Position numbers and translations under genes: made by a program. Positions 1 to 16,200 of a stretch of DNA of 64,000 nucleotides are shown here, one piece after another. Below the pieces are notes generated by a model. It was not told the origin of the DNA. It worked only from the letters and a program-made list of their open reading frames with translations, and ran no database searches. How positions within the stretch are numbered: position 1 is the stretch's first letter; each line of letters opens with the position of its first letter. The stretch is taken from NCBI GenBank assembly GCA_024220525.1, contig JAMYWO010000048.1:127631-191630 (forward strand), given 5' to 3'. Source of the stretch: Cochliopodium minus (lineage: Eukaryota > Discosea > Himatismenida > Cochliopodiidae).

Positions 1-1515
1 ATATTTACCCCCAGTAAAAAGATTGTTCATGTTTCCGGTTGAAGTCATTCTCAAAGATGTAACCAAAGTACTAAAATAATAAAGAATTTAAAATTATTTT
101 TTTTAACACAACCCAAAATAATACCTTCCACCTCCATATGCAATCACACCAGCCACATAAGTGCCTTTTTTTGAAAATTTTAATTAACAAATATCCTTTA
201 ATTCTATTAATGTTTTTACATGTTGAATTCATGATTAGGTTGGTTATCGTTGCTGACAAGTAAACAACCTCAAAAGAAAAATTAATATTCTTATAAATAA
301 ATTAAGGAATTTTTGATTTACATTTCCCTGTCCAATTAGTCCACCACAAGATTGACCGGTTGTTCCAGTGATTATATTAAAAATTGACGGGGAAGTTGTT
401 GATAAAGTCACATCATTCAACCAAACATTACTAGCAGAAGCTTTTATAATTTTTAAACATGTAATTAAAGAAGAAATATTTATTTACCAATCAAACCCCC
501 AACATTCCCATTTGACGCTATTTAAAATTTTATTTTAGTAAAGTTGATTTTAATAAATTTTTGCAAATATTACCAGTGATATAAATATTCTGAGCAGTGC
601 TGGAAGTGATAGTTACATTGTTAGATGAAGAGGCTAAATTAGTGATAAAAGTAAATATAAATTTTTTTCATTGCAAAAAAAGACGAAATACCAATAAAAC
701 CACCAATCCTATTTCCATTGGTAAATATACTGTTCATTACAAGATCGCTTTTTGAAAGAATTTTAGTATTCTCTATGTTTACAATCTAAAATTTTATTGA
801 TAAATTCAGATTATCATAAATATAATGTTTTTTAAAAAAAAAAAATACTCCATCAGTTTGACCAAAAAGACCACCTGAGTCATAATCACCAGAGATATAT
901 ATATTATATAGTGTCACATTATTAATGATAATATTTTGCGGATTTGGAGCAACGCCAGCTGCAATTTGAGAAGCACGAATATAGTTTATATCTGTTGCCA
1001 ACTTTACGTTCATTGTAAAATTGGAAATAACTGTATATTGTGGAGGTTTTCCAAAACAACTGCCTGATGAAGATCTTTCCAATTTTAAAAAATGATTAAT
1101 TGCTTTGTAATTATCTCATAATCTATTACCCAAACAAAATTATATTTTCGACATAGCTGTTGGAAATGGTGATACTGATAAAATGAAGTATTAAATTTTT
1201 TTTTAAAATAGTCACATTTTAAAATAAACGATAATAATAAGAAACTTACTTTTCGGACATACTCCCTATTAACCCACCAACTAGTTGTTGTGCTAATAAT
1301 TTTAATCAAATAAAGGTAAAGTATTGACAAAATAAAAAGTTAAGTTAATCCTTACATGAGATTTGGTTGGATGCCCCATTGGACTGAAGGCTACATTGTT
1401 CAATAATTGAAGCAGTTGATCCGCTGTAAAATTAAATAGAAAAGATTATAATTGGTTAAAACATGTTGTGAACAAAAAGACTCATTACCTATCAATTCCT
1501 ACAAACCCTCCTGAG
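1..1515 (-). CDS. GLUG-like Gly-rich repeat protein, many small exons (partial, continues beyond position 1)
   Basis: On the minus strand a chain of short exons separated by AT-rich introns encodes a repeated Gly-rich signature: SGGFVGID (about 1489-1515, a 27-nt exon), LVGGLIGS (about 1257-1300), SGGLFGQ (about 860-890), IGGFIG (about 690-710), VGGLIG (about 490-505) and CGGLIG (about 330-350). Between them lie Ser/Thr/Asn-rich beta-strand-like stretches such as NITISNSYVENI. Splice phases agree across the first four exons. This resembles GLUG-motif or right-handed beta-helix surface proteins. Function, secretion signal and both ends are not visible; the 5' end may lie above 1515 and the 3' end is off the window. 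I do not recognise a specific gene. Confidence 0.6.
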
Positions 1516-1568
1516 CTACAAAAGAAACATGTTTCATTATTAATTTAAATAACAAATATAAATAAATA

Positions 1569-1640
1569 GACATGTCCAAATATTACAACTTTGTATTATT
1601 TTTGCTAACAAAATTTAAACTGTTGTAATATTTTTAGATT
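1569..1640 (+). mobile_element. MITE copy 1 (TA-flanked, TGTCCAAATATTACAAC ends), right end decayed
   Basis: Starts GACATGTCCAAATATTACAA after a TA and continues through CTAACAAAATTTAAACTG, matching the copies at 20114-20195 and 57864-57950. The right terminus, which should read GGACATCCC, is no longer recognisable. Probably a non-autonomous Tc1/mariner-like element. Confidence 0.75.
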
Positions 1641-1710
1641 TTCTTGAATCAAGCTTTCAAAGTTTGAACAATTTGTTATATTGGTGGAATGAATAGGAAC
1701 AAATAACAAN

Positions 1711-1781
1711 TCATTAAATAAAAAAATTTGATATCTAAATAATATTCCTATGTAAAAATATAAGGATATTGCAACTTGCTC
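1711..1781 (+). mobile_element. orphan right end of the Harbinger-type element
   Basis: The 71 bases from TCATTAAATAAA to CAACTTGCTC are essentially identical to 24047-24117, the right terminal repeat of the complete element at 22736-24117. No matching left end lies nearby. A single N at 1710 sits exactly at the boundary, so this may be a solo end or an assembly join. The rest of the 1516-2064 intergenic stretch holds only AT-rich sequence. Confidence 0.75.
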
Positions 1782-2064
1782 AATGAGAAATGAATTTTAA
1801 TTTTTTACGTAACTTCGAAATATGCTCGTAAGAGTATTGACTAAATTTGTTTGAAATTTCAAAATATAAAATAAATAAATTTAATCTTCTAATAGCATTT
1901 AAATCTTTTTAAGATCAATCTTTTTCGAAATTGAAACCTTTATTTCTTTCTTTTTTTTTTCTTTGTATAATCTCAAATAAGGCAAAAAGGATAAACTAAT
2001 TTGAATAAAAAAAAAAAAAAAAAAGTAAAAAATAATTTATTACGAGGATATTAAAAATCATCAA

Positions 2065-2364
2065 ATGAGCAAATTATCAAAGAAAGTTGTTTTAAGAAAT
2101 TTTAAAAGGGATGTGGAATACCTCATGAATCTATCCAGTTGGGATTCAAAATTGTTGAAGGATTTTCTTTCATGTAATGGGATGATGAAGGAGGCAAGGA
2201 TACTTTATAAGGAAAACATCACAGGAAGAGAATTCATCTTTCTATTGGCACATACAGATGGGTTGGCATTGATGAAAGAGGACATTGGATTTTCTGATTA
2301 TCAAATCAAAAAGTTGCAAATGATTTATATGGCCATCTATCAGCTCAACAAAATTATAAATTGA
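2065..2364 (+). CDS. small SAM-domain-like protein
   Basis: Single-exon ORF of 99 residues, start MSKLSKKV. Residues about 20-95 match the SAM-domain pattern: a Trp/hydrophobic helix 1, DFLSCNGM, the central ENITGREFIFL core, DIGFSDYQIKKL and a long final helix. A paralogue lies at 22188-22580 with the same layout (ENITGREF versus EQINANDF, GFSDYQIKKL versus GFNEIQIDKL). SAM domains mediate protein-protein oligomerisation; the partner is unknown. No membrane segment or other domain is visible. The domain call is by pattern only, but the paralogue argues that the ORF is real. Confidence 0.7.
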   Translation: MSKLSKKVVLRNFKRDVEYLMNLSSWDSKLLKDFLSCNGMMKEARILYKENITGREFIFLLAHTDGLALMKEDIGFSDYQIKKLQMIYMAIYQLNKIIN

Positions 2365-2819
2365 AGATGAAGATTGATTATTTTCAAAATTTATTGTATA
2401 TTTAATTATTTATTAAAAAAATTTTTTTTTTGAACTTTGTTGTCATTTTGAACTTTCACTCACTTCTTGCTTTGTTCAAAAATGATTATTGTTGTTATAA
2501 AATCAAAGAGGAATTGGAATAAAATATATAAATTAAAGAAATTAAAAAAATCTTTTTTCCATAAAGGGATTTAAGAAATCAATATCTTTAATAAATTATT
2601 TTAAATTAAATATTTTATTAAAGAAATTTCATTGTACACAATCAAACTTTCGTGATTGAAATATTTTCACACAAAGTAATTTAGAACAAAGCTTCTTAAT
2701 TCTTAGATTTATAAAAGTGGATTAAAAATAAAATTTATTCTCCTTTTTGGATATTTTTTAATTGTCGGGAAAAGATAAAAAAAATTATTAAGAGGGATTA
2801 AAAAAAAAAAGATATTTAA
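2365..2819. other. intergenic, no gene seen
   Basis: About 450 bases of AT-rich sequence between convergent genes. I see no ORF, RNA gene or repeat of note. Confidence 0.6.
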
Positions 2820-4480
2820 TCAATTGATTTCATGATTTATTAACTCAAATTTTCTTTTACAAGGGGGATTTGATTCGATTTCTTCATTTCCATAATTATT
2901 TTTCATCTCTATCAAAAAGTGGATGGAACAATCATCAAAGATTCTGAAAAGCAAAGGTTTTGGGAGTTTCAAATGTATTTTATTGAAAAGGAAAATATTG
3001 AGGCCAAGCAAAAAAGTTTTTAATTTGAGTTTGAAATCTTCTTCAAAAGAGAAATGATTTTCTGGGTTCCAACAAGGTTTCTCACTCAATCTTTTGTTAA
3101 GCCCAAAATAAAATTTGATTTGTGGGTGTTCCATCACATTATTTGTGAAAGAGAGAGAATGGTTTACTTTCAATAACTCAATGATTTTTAGAGGATCAAG
3201 ATCTACTCGAGCAAAATAAAGTGTTTGAAGAGAGGTGTTAGTTTTCAAACAATCCATGCAAAAGTTTTTCGTTTCTTTGTCCAAACCATATTTCAAGTAA
3301 ACTTTAATACATTTGAGAAAAACGTTGTTTCTCAAAGAATTGAACACTTTGGTTGTTTTTTCTTCGTCTAAATCATAATATGCCATGTTCAGAAATTCCC
3401 ATTTTTTGTAGGTTAGCAAATTGGTGAATTGAGAAAAGTTTTCAACTCCGAAAATGTTTTTACCCAAATCCAAATGTACGAGAGATTCGTTTTTTTGGAG
3501 ACCTGAATACATATATTTCAGAATATTTTTAGAATAACATTTGAAAACAATCCTAATCGATTGATTAAAAGAAATAGAAAGAAATGATAACAAATTAAAA
3601 AAAAAGAATTAAAATCCTACAATTTTAAAAGAGACTTATTTGACGACAACAAGAGGTTCATTTCATCATTTTCCAGAACATCGAGCGGGTTCTCGGACAA
3701 ATCGAGCGAAGTGATAGAATTGTAGTTGTAAAGGGAATTCAAAAGAGAAGAAAGCTGTTGTTTATTTAGATTGCAATTTTTCAAATTAAGGAGAGTAATG
3801 TTTTTATTACAACATAAAATATCAGTAAGATCGTTTTTTATTTGCATCCCCATAGGGTTTCCAATTAAAATTAACGATTTCAGGTTTTTGTTTTGTTTGA
3901 ATGATTCTTTGATCGGTCCAAAATCAATCTTCAATCTTTGGTTGTAAGATGCTTTCGCCCCAAAGGATGACATCTTGGGATGTTCAATAAGTATTTTTGA
4001 GATATCTTTGCAAATATTTTCTTGGATATCGAAATCAGTCAAGATCAATTCTCTTATCTCCTCGTTCTTTTTGATCTTCTCAAGTATGTCATTGAGCAAC
4101 ATAATATATTCCATTTCTCTGTTTCTTTTTTTGTTATTATCAAGATGGAATTCTAATTTACGGATCGAGACATTCGATTTTATTATTTCTGCGAATTCAT
4201 CCCATTTTTCCTTTTCTATTTCCAATCTAATCGTTATCCTCATTGATTTGATTGTTTTAGTGCAAATGAGGTAATCCAATAGAAAGGGAAAACAAAATAC
4301 CTTGGCATTACAAAAAATAATTTTCTTCACTTTATCCAATTCCATTAATTTCTCAAAATATCTTTTCATATGTTCAGCATCCCTTTGATTTGGCAAATCT
4401 TCTATCCACACTGTATCTTTCCCATTTTCTATATTTGAAATTGATCTTTTTAATTCTTCATTCTGTTCAAAATAAACCAT
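2820..4480 (-). CDS. leucine-rich-repeat protein (RNI/NLR type) with C-terminal WNPxxH module
   Basis: Two exons, 4480-3621 and 3552-2820, joined over a GT-AG intron of 68 nt. They give 1593 nt, or 530 residues, in frame. The N-terminal third is charged and helical. Residues about 200-420 contain LRRs of the ribonuclease-inhibitor kind, for example NKNLKSLILIGNPMG, NITLLNLKNCNLN, SITSLDLSENPLD and ESLVHLDLGKNIF. The C-terminal about 75 residues (CWNPENHFSFEEDF followed by LKTFLLGLN and LPKPLLFRIFDD) match the tail of the ankyrin protein at 62234-63584, which suggests a shared F-box/SOCS-like adaptor tail. LRRs bind proteins; the ligand is unknown. The start is the first ATG of the long frame. 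Confidence 0.8.
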
Positions 4481-4731
4481 TTAAAATTTGATTTAAAATT
4501 TCAAATACAAATTGAATGAATTGAATAAACAATTTTTCTTTCAAAGTATACCATAATCTTTATCAATGAATTTTTTTTCTAATTTTTGGATTGTTGATAT
4601 TGCATTTTTTTTGTGCAATGAATTTGAAATGATGGAAAGAACTGATTCATTTGATTAAAACGTTGATGTAAACGTTTATTAATTTAATATAAAAAGAAAT
4701 TCATCGTTCATAAATAAAAAAAAATATAAAA

Positions 4732-11235
<6,504 letters not shown>

Positions 11236-11359
11236 AAACAATCTCATTTAAATCTTTAGCAAACAAAAGAAATTCCAATTATTTTTGTTTAAATAAAATA
11301 TCAAAATTAAAATGTTTTGTGCTTTGTGAGGAAATGATATTTTATTTATTTGAAAACTT

Positions 11360-11997
11360 TTAAGGGAGAAAAGTGGCTTCAGGAAGACGCAATTTGTATC
11401 TGAGATTGTTACAACTTGGGTTACAGTTATGAGGTTGTTGAGTATTCTTTTTCAAAATGAAATGAAATTAAAAAAAAAAGGGTTTTTCGATGAATAAATA
11501 TAATAATTAAATATTTATTATTAATAATAATTAATATTTATTATTAATTTTTATTTCAATTTTTTTTACCCACATGCAATCAGTGAAAGTGTTGTTTATT
11601 GCAGGCTCAGTGAAGTTGGATTGCCACCAATCCAACAAAGCAGTAGGCAGAGAAACATCGTTCTACCAGAAATTAATTCAAGCAAAAATAAAAAAATAAA
11701 TTGAAATAAAACTGAAATAAATTAATAAACGAAAAAAAAAAATTTACTGAAAATAAAATAATTAAAAATTAAAAATAAATGCAAAAAATAAAACTGAAAT
11801 AAATTAATAAACGAAAAAAAAATTTCTTTACAATTTTGACGTTTCTGCTGTTGAGACAGTGAGAAAAGCAAGAATGAATGAAAACACCGTTGCCGTGTTT
11901 CTCGAAAGTTTTGGCAGAAGAAATTTTGGTATACATGTCTTTGGCGTAGTTATTGAAGGTTCCTATTTGTGTAGAGTCACAAGTGGATGGGTTTTGA
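11360..11997 (-). pseudogene. C-terminal remnant of pectinacetylesterase/Notum-family esterase
   Basis: Three minus exons, 11997-11832, 11662-11570 and 11446-11360, splice in frame to about 115 residues. They carry family hallmarks: GVFIHSCFSHC (C-terminal catalytic-His region), LLDWWQSNF, and the Cys-rich tail HNCNPSCNNLRY before the stop. The family is normally 350-400 residues, with a nucleophile Ser in the first half. No upstream exon with a GxSxG-like site is present: immediately upstream is an A/T tandem repeat (12001-12196) and then an unrelated gene ending at 12226. The gene has therefore lost its 5' part, or the assembly collapsed at the repeat. Substrate unknown (acetylated polysaccharide or a lipidated protein in characterised members). 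Confidence 0.7.
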
Positions 11998-12000
11998 CTA

Positions 12001-12196
12001 AAAACAAATAAAATAATAAAAAATAATAAAATAAATAAAATAAATAAAATAAATAAAATAAATAAAATAAATAAAATAAATAAAATTAAATAAATAAAAT
12101 AAATAAATAATAAAATAAATAAAATAAATAAAATAAATAAAATAAATAAAATAAATAAAATTAAATAAATAAAATAAATAAATAATAAAATAAAGG
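12001..12196. repeat. AATAA/AAATA short tandem repeat tract
   Basis: Nearly perfect repeats of AAATAAAAT-type units, with two internal copies of a longer period (the ATTAAATAAATAAAATAAATAA block recurs about 90 bases apart). It sits where the missing upstream exons of the esterase would be expected, so a collapsed assembly is possible. Confidence 0.85.
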
Positions 12197-12225
12197 TTTA
12201 GAAATTTTTTTGTTTAAATTTGTCT

Positions 12226-12925
12226 TTACTTAATGAAATGCAACAAACTTCCTACATCTCCAGAGTGTTCGAATCCTCCGTGGGTCTTCTTAAAATAACA
12301 GATGTTCCTCAACCCATTCTCCTCTACAAAATAGGCCACAAAGTCAAAGTAGTTTCCATCTCTTTTTTGGGAGATGACGAATGATCCAATGTAGTTTTCC
12401 CTCAGATTGCATTTGTACTTTTGCCCCAATGTAAGAATTTGTATCGTGAAATCTTTCATTTCTTCTAATGATCCATAATTATTTAACATATTCGTTATTT
12501 CATCTCTCACTGCTTCTAATGATACCTCATTCAAAAACTAAAATAATAATTGTTAATTTTATTTTTAAAATTATATTTTGTTGTTTTACTGTCTTTGGAT
12601 CAACTTTTGAGATATCTATCTTTTCAAATTTATCTCCATTCCATACTAACAAATATTGTCTGTATCTATGCGCAGCATGCTCTCCATATTTTTTGAGCTG
12701 AGAGAATGAAATATTTAGATAAGAAATAAATAAGAGTTGTGATTATTACCTCACGCTTGATATCACTTTTGGAGGTGCAAAATGGAAAATAGTAGAATTT
12801 CAAGCCCTTTAATTTGTTATATATTCCCCTTTTTTTTTATTTTTTTTATTGTTTGAACATATTAATTTAAACAACCAATATTGAAAAGATCATTACCTTT
12901 CTAATTCAAATTCGTCTTTCTGCAT
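12226..12925 (-). CDS. hypothetical protein, 175 aa, four exons
   Basis: Exons 12925-12897, 12828-12750, 12697-12590 and 12537-12226 sum to 528 nt in frame, starting MQKDEFELER and ending SLLHFIK. Every junction is GT-AG. The protein is mixed alpha/beta. Visible features are an aromatic N-terminal stretch (LKFYYFPFC), a central LVWNGDKFEKIDISKVDP, and a C-terminal half with alternating hydrophobics (YIGSFVISQ, YFDFVAYFVEENG). No signal peptide or membrane segment. I do not recognise a family. Confidence 0.7.
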
Positions 12926-13226
12926 TTTTTTTTTAATTTTATTATTTTTCTTCAATTAATTTTTTCAAATTCAAAAAAAAAAAAAAAGAAAATTTAAGAG
13001 AATGAATTGAGAAAAAAAGAAAAATTGTCAAAACTTCCAAAAAAAAAAAAGTCAAACCAAAAAACTTCTTGTCCTTATTTTTATTGTCAAAAATTTTTTT
13101 TTTTATGATCAGATTTTTCATAGGCTTAAAAAACTTGATAACTTAGCATTACTAAAATCAATAAAATCATGTCTTGTTCATAAGTTTCTTTTTTAAATTT
13201 ATTATTTTATTAATATTACTTAATTT
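12926..13226. other. intergenic, nothing seen
   Basis: AT-rich spacer between two minus-strand genes, with A-runs and T-runs only. Confidence 0.6.
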
Positions 13227-16200
13227 TTACAAATCATTGAGAATGTTCTCAAGATCTTGAGAGTAATTATCAAAGGGGTTGTAAACATCATCACCAAGAG
13301 GAGGAGTAGGCAAACTAGGATGATGTAAGGAAACGTTAGTAGAGCTCTCAACTGGAAGACTGTTGCTGTCACCAGAAACATAGGTGGGAAGATCATTCTC
13401 GAACATGAGCAAAGGATCAGCAAAAGGATCGTCGCCCTTGACAATAGGAGGAGGGGTAGCCAAAACCTTGTTGAAAGTTTTAGGAGTCTCGCCAGTAAGA
13501 GAAGAAGTAAACTCTTGCTCAAAGTCAACACCATCAAAGGAAGAAATGTCAAGCTCCTCCTTCCTCAAAGTGCCTTCGAGGTTGCTGTTTGAATTTTGGG
13601 CGCCCAAATTTGAAGAGAAGCTGCCAGTAATTTTCTTGGGTTGGATTTGTGGAGGAGTTTTTTTGGGGAGGGAGGAAGTGATGATTTGGGGAGGAGAAGG
13701 AAGTTTGGGAGGCGAAAAGTCATTGAGGGGAGGCAGGTTGTCGTGGTTGGGAGGAGGTGGCAGGTTTGTTGGCTGGACGAGTTCTTTGGTGGGAGGGGAG
13801 ATGTCTCGGGGATGGGAAGGTTCTTGTTTGGGCTGGTATTGCAAGACTTTGAGAGGGTTCTTCTTAGGTTCTTTCTTGGTTGGGGTGGGAGGTGGCAAGT
13901 TTGTTGGAGGAACGAGTTCTTTGGTAGGGGGAAAGACTTTGGGAGGAGGTGGCAAGTTTGTTGGAGGAACGAGTTCTTTGGTGGGTGGAACAAGTTCTTT
14001 GGGAGGAGGTGGCAAGTTTGTTGGAGGAACGAGTTCTCTGGGAGGAGGAGGCAAGTTTGTTGGTGGAATGAGTTCTTTGGGAGGAGGAGGCAAGTTTGTT
14101 GGTGGAACGAGTTCTTTGGTGAGAGGAACAAGTTCTTTGGGAGGAGGAGGCAAGTTAGTAGGTGGGTTTTTGACTTCAATGTCCATCAACAACATTTTCT
14201 CCAAAACATCGAGGGCGTTGAGGTTGTTCGTTTCGAGAGTGGGGCTTTTTGGACGAGGGATGTTGGTTTGGATCTCCTTTTTGGGAGGAGAGTGGCTGGG
14301 AGATCTGTTCTCCTTGGTACCAAAGTTTGGAGGAGGTGGAAGATTGGTAGGGGGCTCCTTGTTGATTTGGTTGGTCTTCGGAGGAGTTTGCAAAGTGTTA
14401 AGTTTTGAAGGATGAACCACATGATTATCACTTGACGATCTTTTGTTTTCAGGCTCGATACCAAACGAAACCCTCTTTGAAGTGGACTCCAACTGTTCTG
14501 GAGTCTTCACCCTCTTGTTGTCCGATGGCAATTCAATGGACAAACGGTTTGTGTTCTTGGGAGGGAGTTGCAAGTTTACCTTTGGAGGAGTTTGAGAGAG
14601 GAACATTTTAGGAGGGGGAGGCAAGTTGGTAGGAGCAGTCAAGTGATTGTCACTTGATGATCTCTTGTTTTCAGGCTCGATGCCAAACGAAACCCTCTTT
14701 GAAGTTGACTCCAACTGTTCAGGAGTCTTGTTGTTGTCGGTAGGAATGGAAGTGACTTTGTTAGGAGGAGGACTGAAAAGGCCAATGAGACGAGGAGGCA
14801 CAGGGAGGTGGGGGTTGTGTTTGGAATTTTCACCTGAATTTCTTTGGTTGTTGTTGTTATCACCCGAGTTTCTCTTGTTCTCCCCTGAATTTCTCAAATG
14901 TTCGCCCGAGTTTCTCAAGTGCTCACCTGAAGTTCTCAAGTGTTCGCCTGAGCTTCTCTTGTCGAAATTGGAAGGAGACTTGAACTTGGTGGGAGAGTTT
15001 TCGCCAGAGTTTCTCTTGTCGAAATCACTCGAAGATCTCTTGATCTCTACCGGAGGTGGCAAATTCAAAGGAGGTTGCAAAAGTATATTAGGCAGACTTG
15101 GAGGAGGTGGCAAGTTCAAAGGAGGTTGTAGAAGGGGGAAGTTGGGGGGAGGTGGAAGGTTTGTTGGTGGGTTCATTTCTTCCATGGAGTTTTCGGAGGA
15201 ATCTGTCAGGGAGATCGTGTGCCCGTAGGAGCCCGAGAGCGTTGGGATTTCTCCAGATGAGGAGGAGATGCCATTACTTTCGTCTTCCTTCAATTCTGTT
15301 GAATTTCTATTGTTAAAATTCCTAAAAAGAATTTGTAAATGTGAAAAAAAAAAGTAAATGTGTATAAAAATAAAAAATAAAAATAATAAAAATGAAAAAT
15401 AAAATTATAAAACACAAGAAAATTATTAAATTTTTATAATTTTGGTGTTTATTGAATAAAAATTTACTCTTGACTTGTCAACTTTTCTAACCACTGTTTT
15501 TTCTTTGCTCTGACTTTTTGAATTTCCAAAACTCTGTTCTCTGCAGCAGACAACTCTTTTTGCTCCTTCTCAAAAAGCTGGATCCTTCTTTGTCTTTCAT
15601 GCTCGATCTTCTTTTGTCTGTCCAGCTCGAGTTGTTGTGATTTTTGCTCTTCCAAGATCTTTTTCTTTTCCAATTCTTGCTTGAGCCTTTCTTGTGTATG
15701 TCTTTCTTGTTCCTTTTTGATGTTTTCTTGGAGAAGTTCTTGTTCTTGTCTAAGAAATGAAAGATATCGTAAAATGAAACATAAGTTGAAAAAATTTAAC
15801 AAAAATTAAAATAAAAAAACAAAAAATAAAAACAAAAAATAAAAAATAAAAAATAAAAATAATGTTGAAAAAAATCATTTAAAAATATGTAAAATAAAAT
15901 GAAAATAAACAACCAATAAAAATTAATAAAATAGAATTTATCAATTTTGTAACCTTTTCTTTTCGAGCTCCTCTTGCATCTTCCTAGCTCTCTCTTCTCT
16001 TTCCTTCAATTCCTTCTCCTGCATCTCAAGAACCTCCTTTCTCTTTCTCTCAATATCAGCCAAACGCTCTTCCTCCTTCTTCCTCTTGATCTCTTCGAGA
16101 GCCTTTTGCTTTTCCTCGTGCTCACGCTTTCTCTGGAGAATCTCTTCCTCTTGTCTCTTTTTTTCTTCCTCTTTCTTACGTTTGTACTCTTCTTCCTTGA

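Noticed and set aside
13384-14415. 343-residue Gly/Val-rich open frame on the plus strand
   Set aside because: It is the antisense of the polyproline tail of the SH3 scaffold. Gly runs mirror Pro codons, and it lacks exon or domain support.
14639-15316. Several further plus- and minus-frame ORFs over the scaffold gene
   Set aside because: Shadows of the repetitive coding sequence in other frames.
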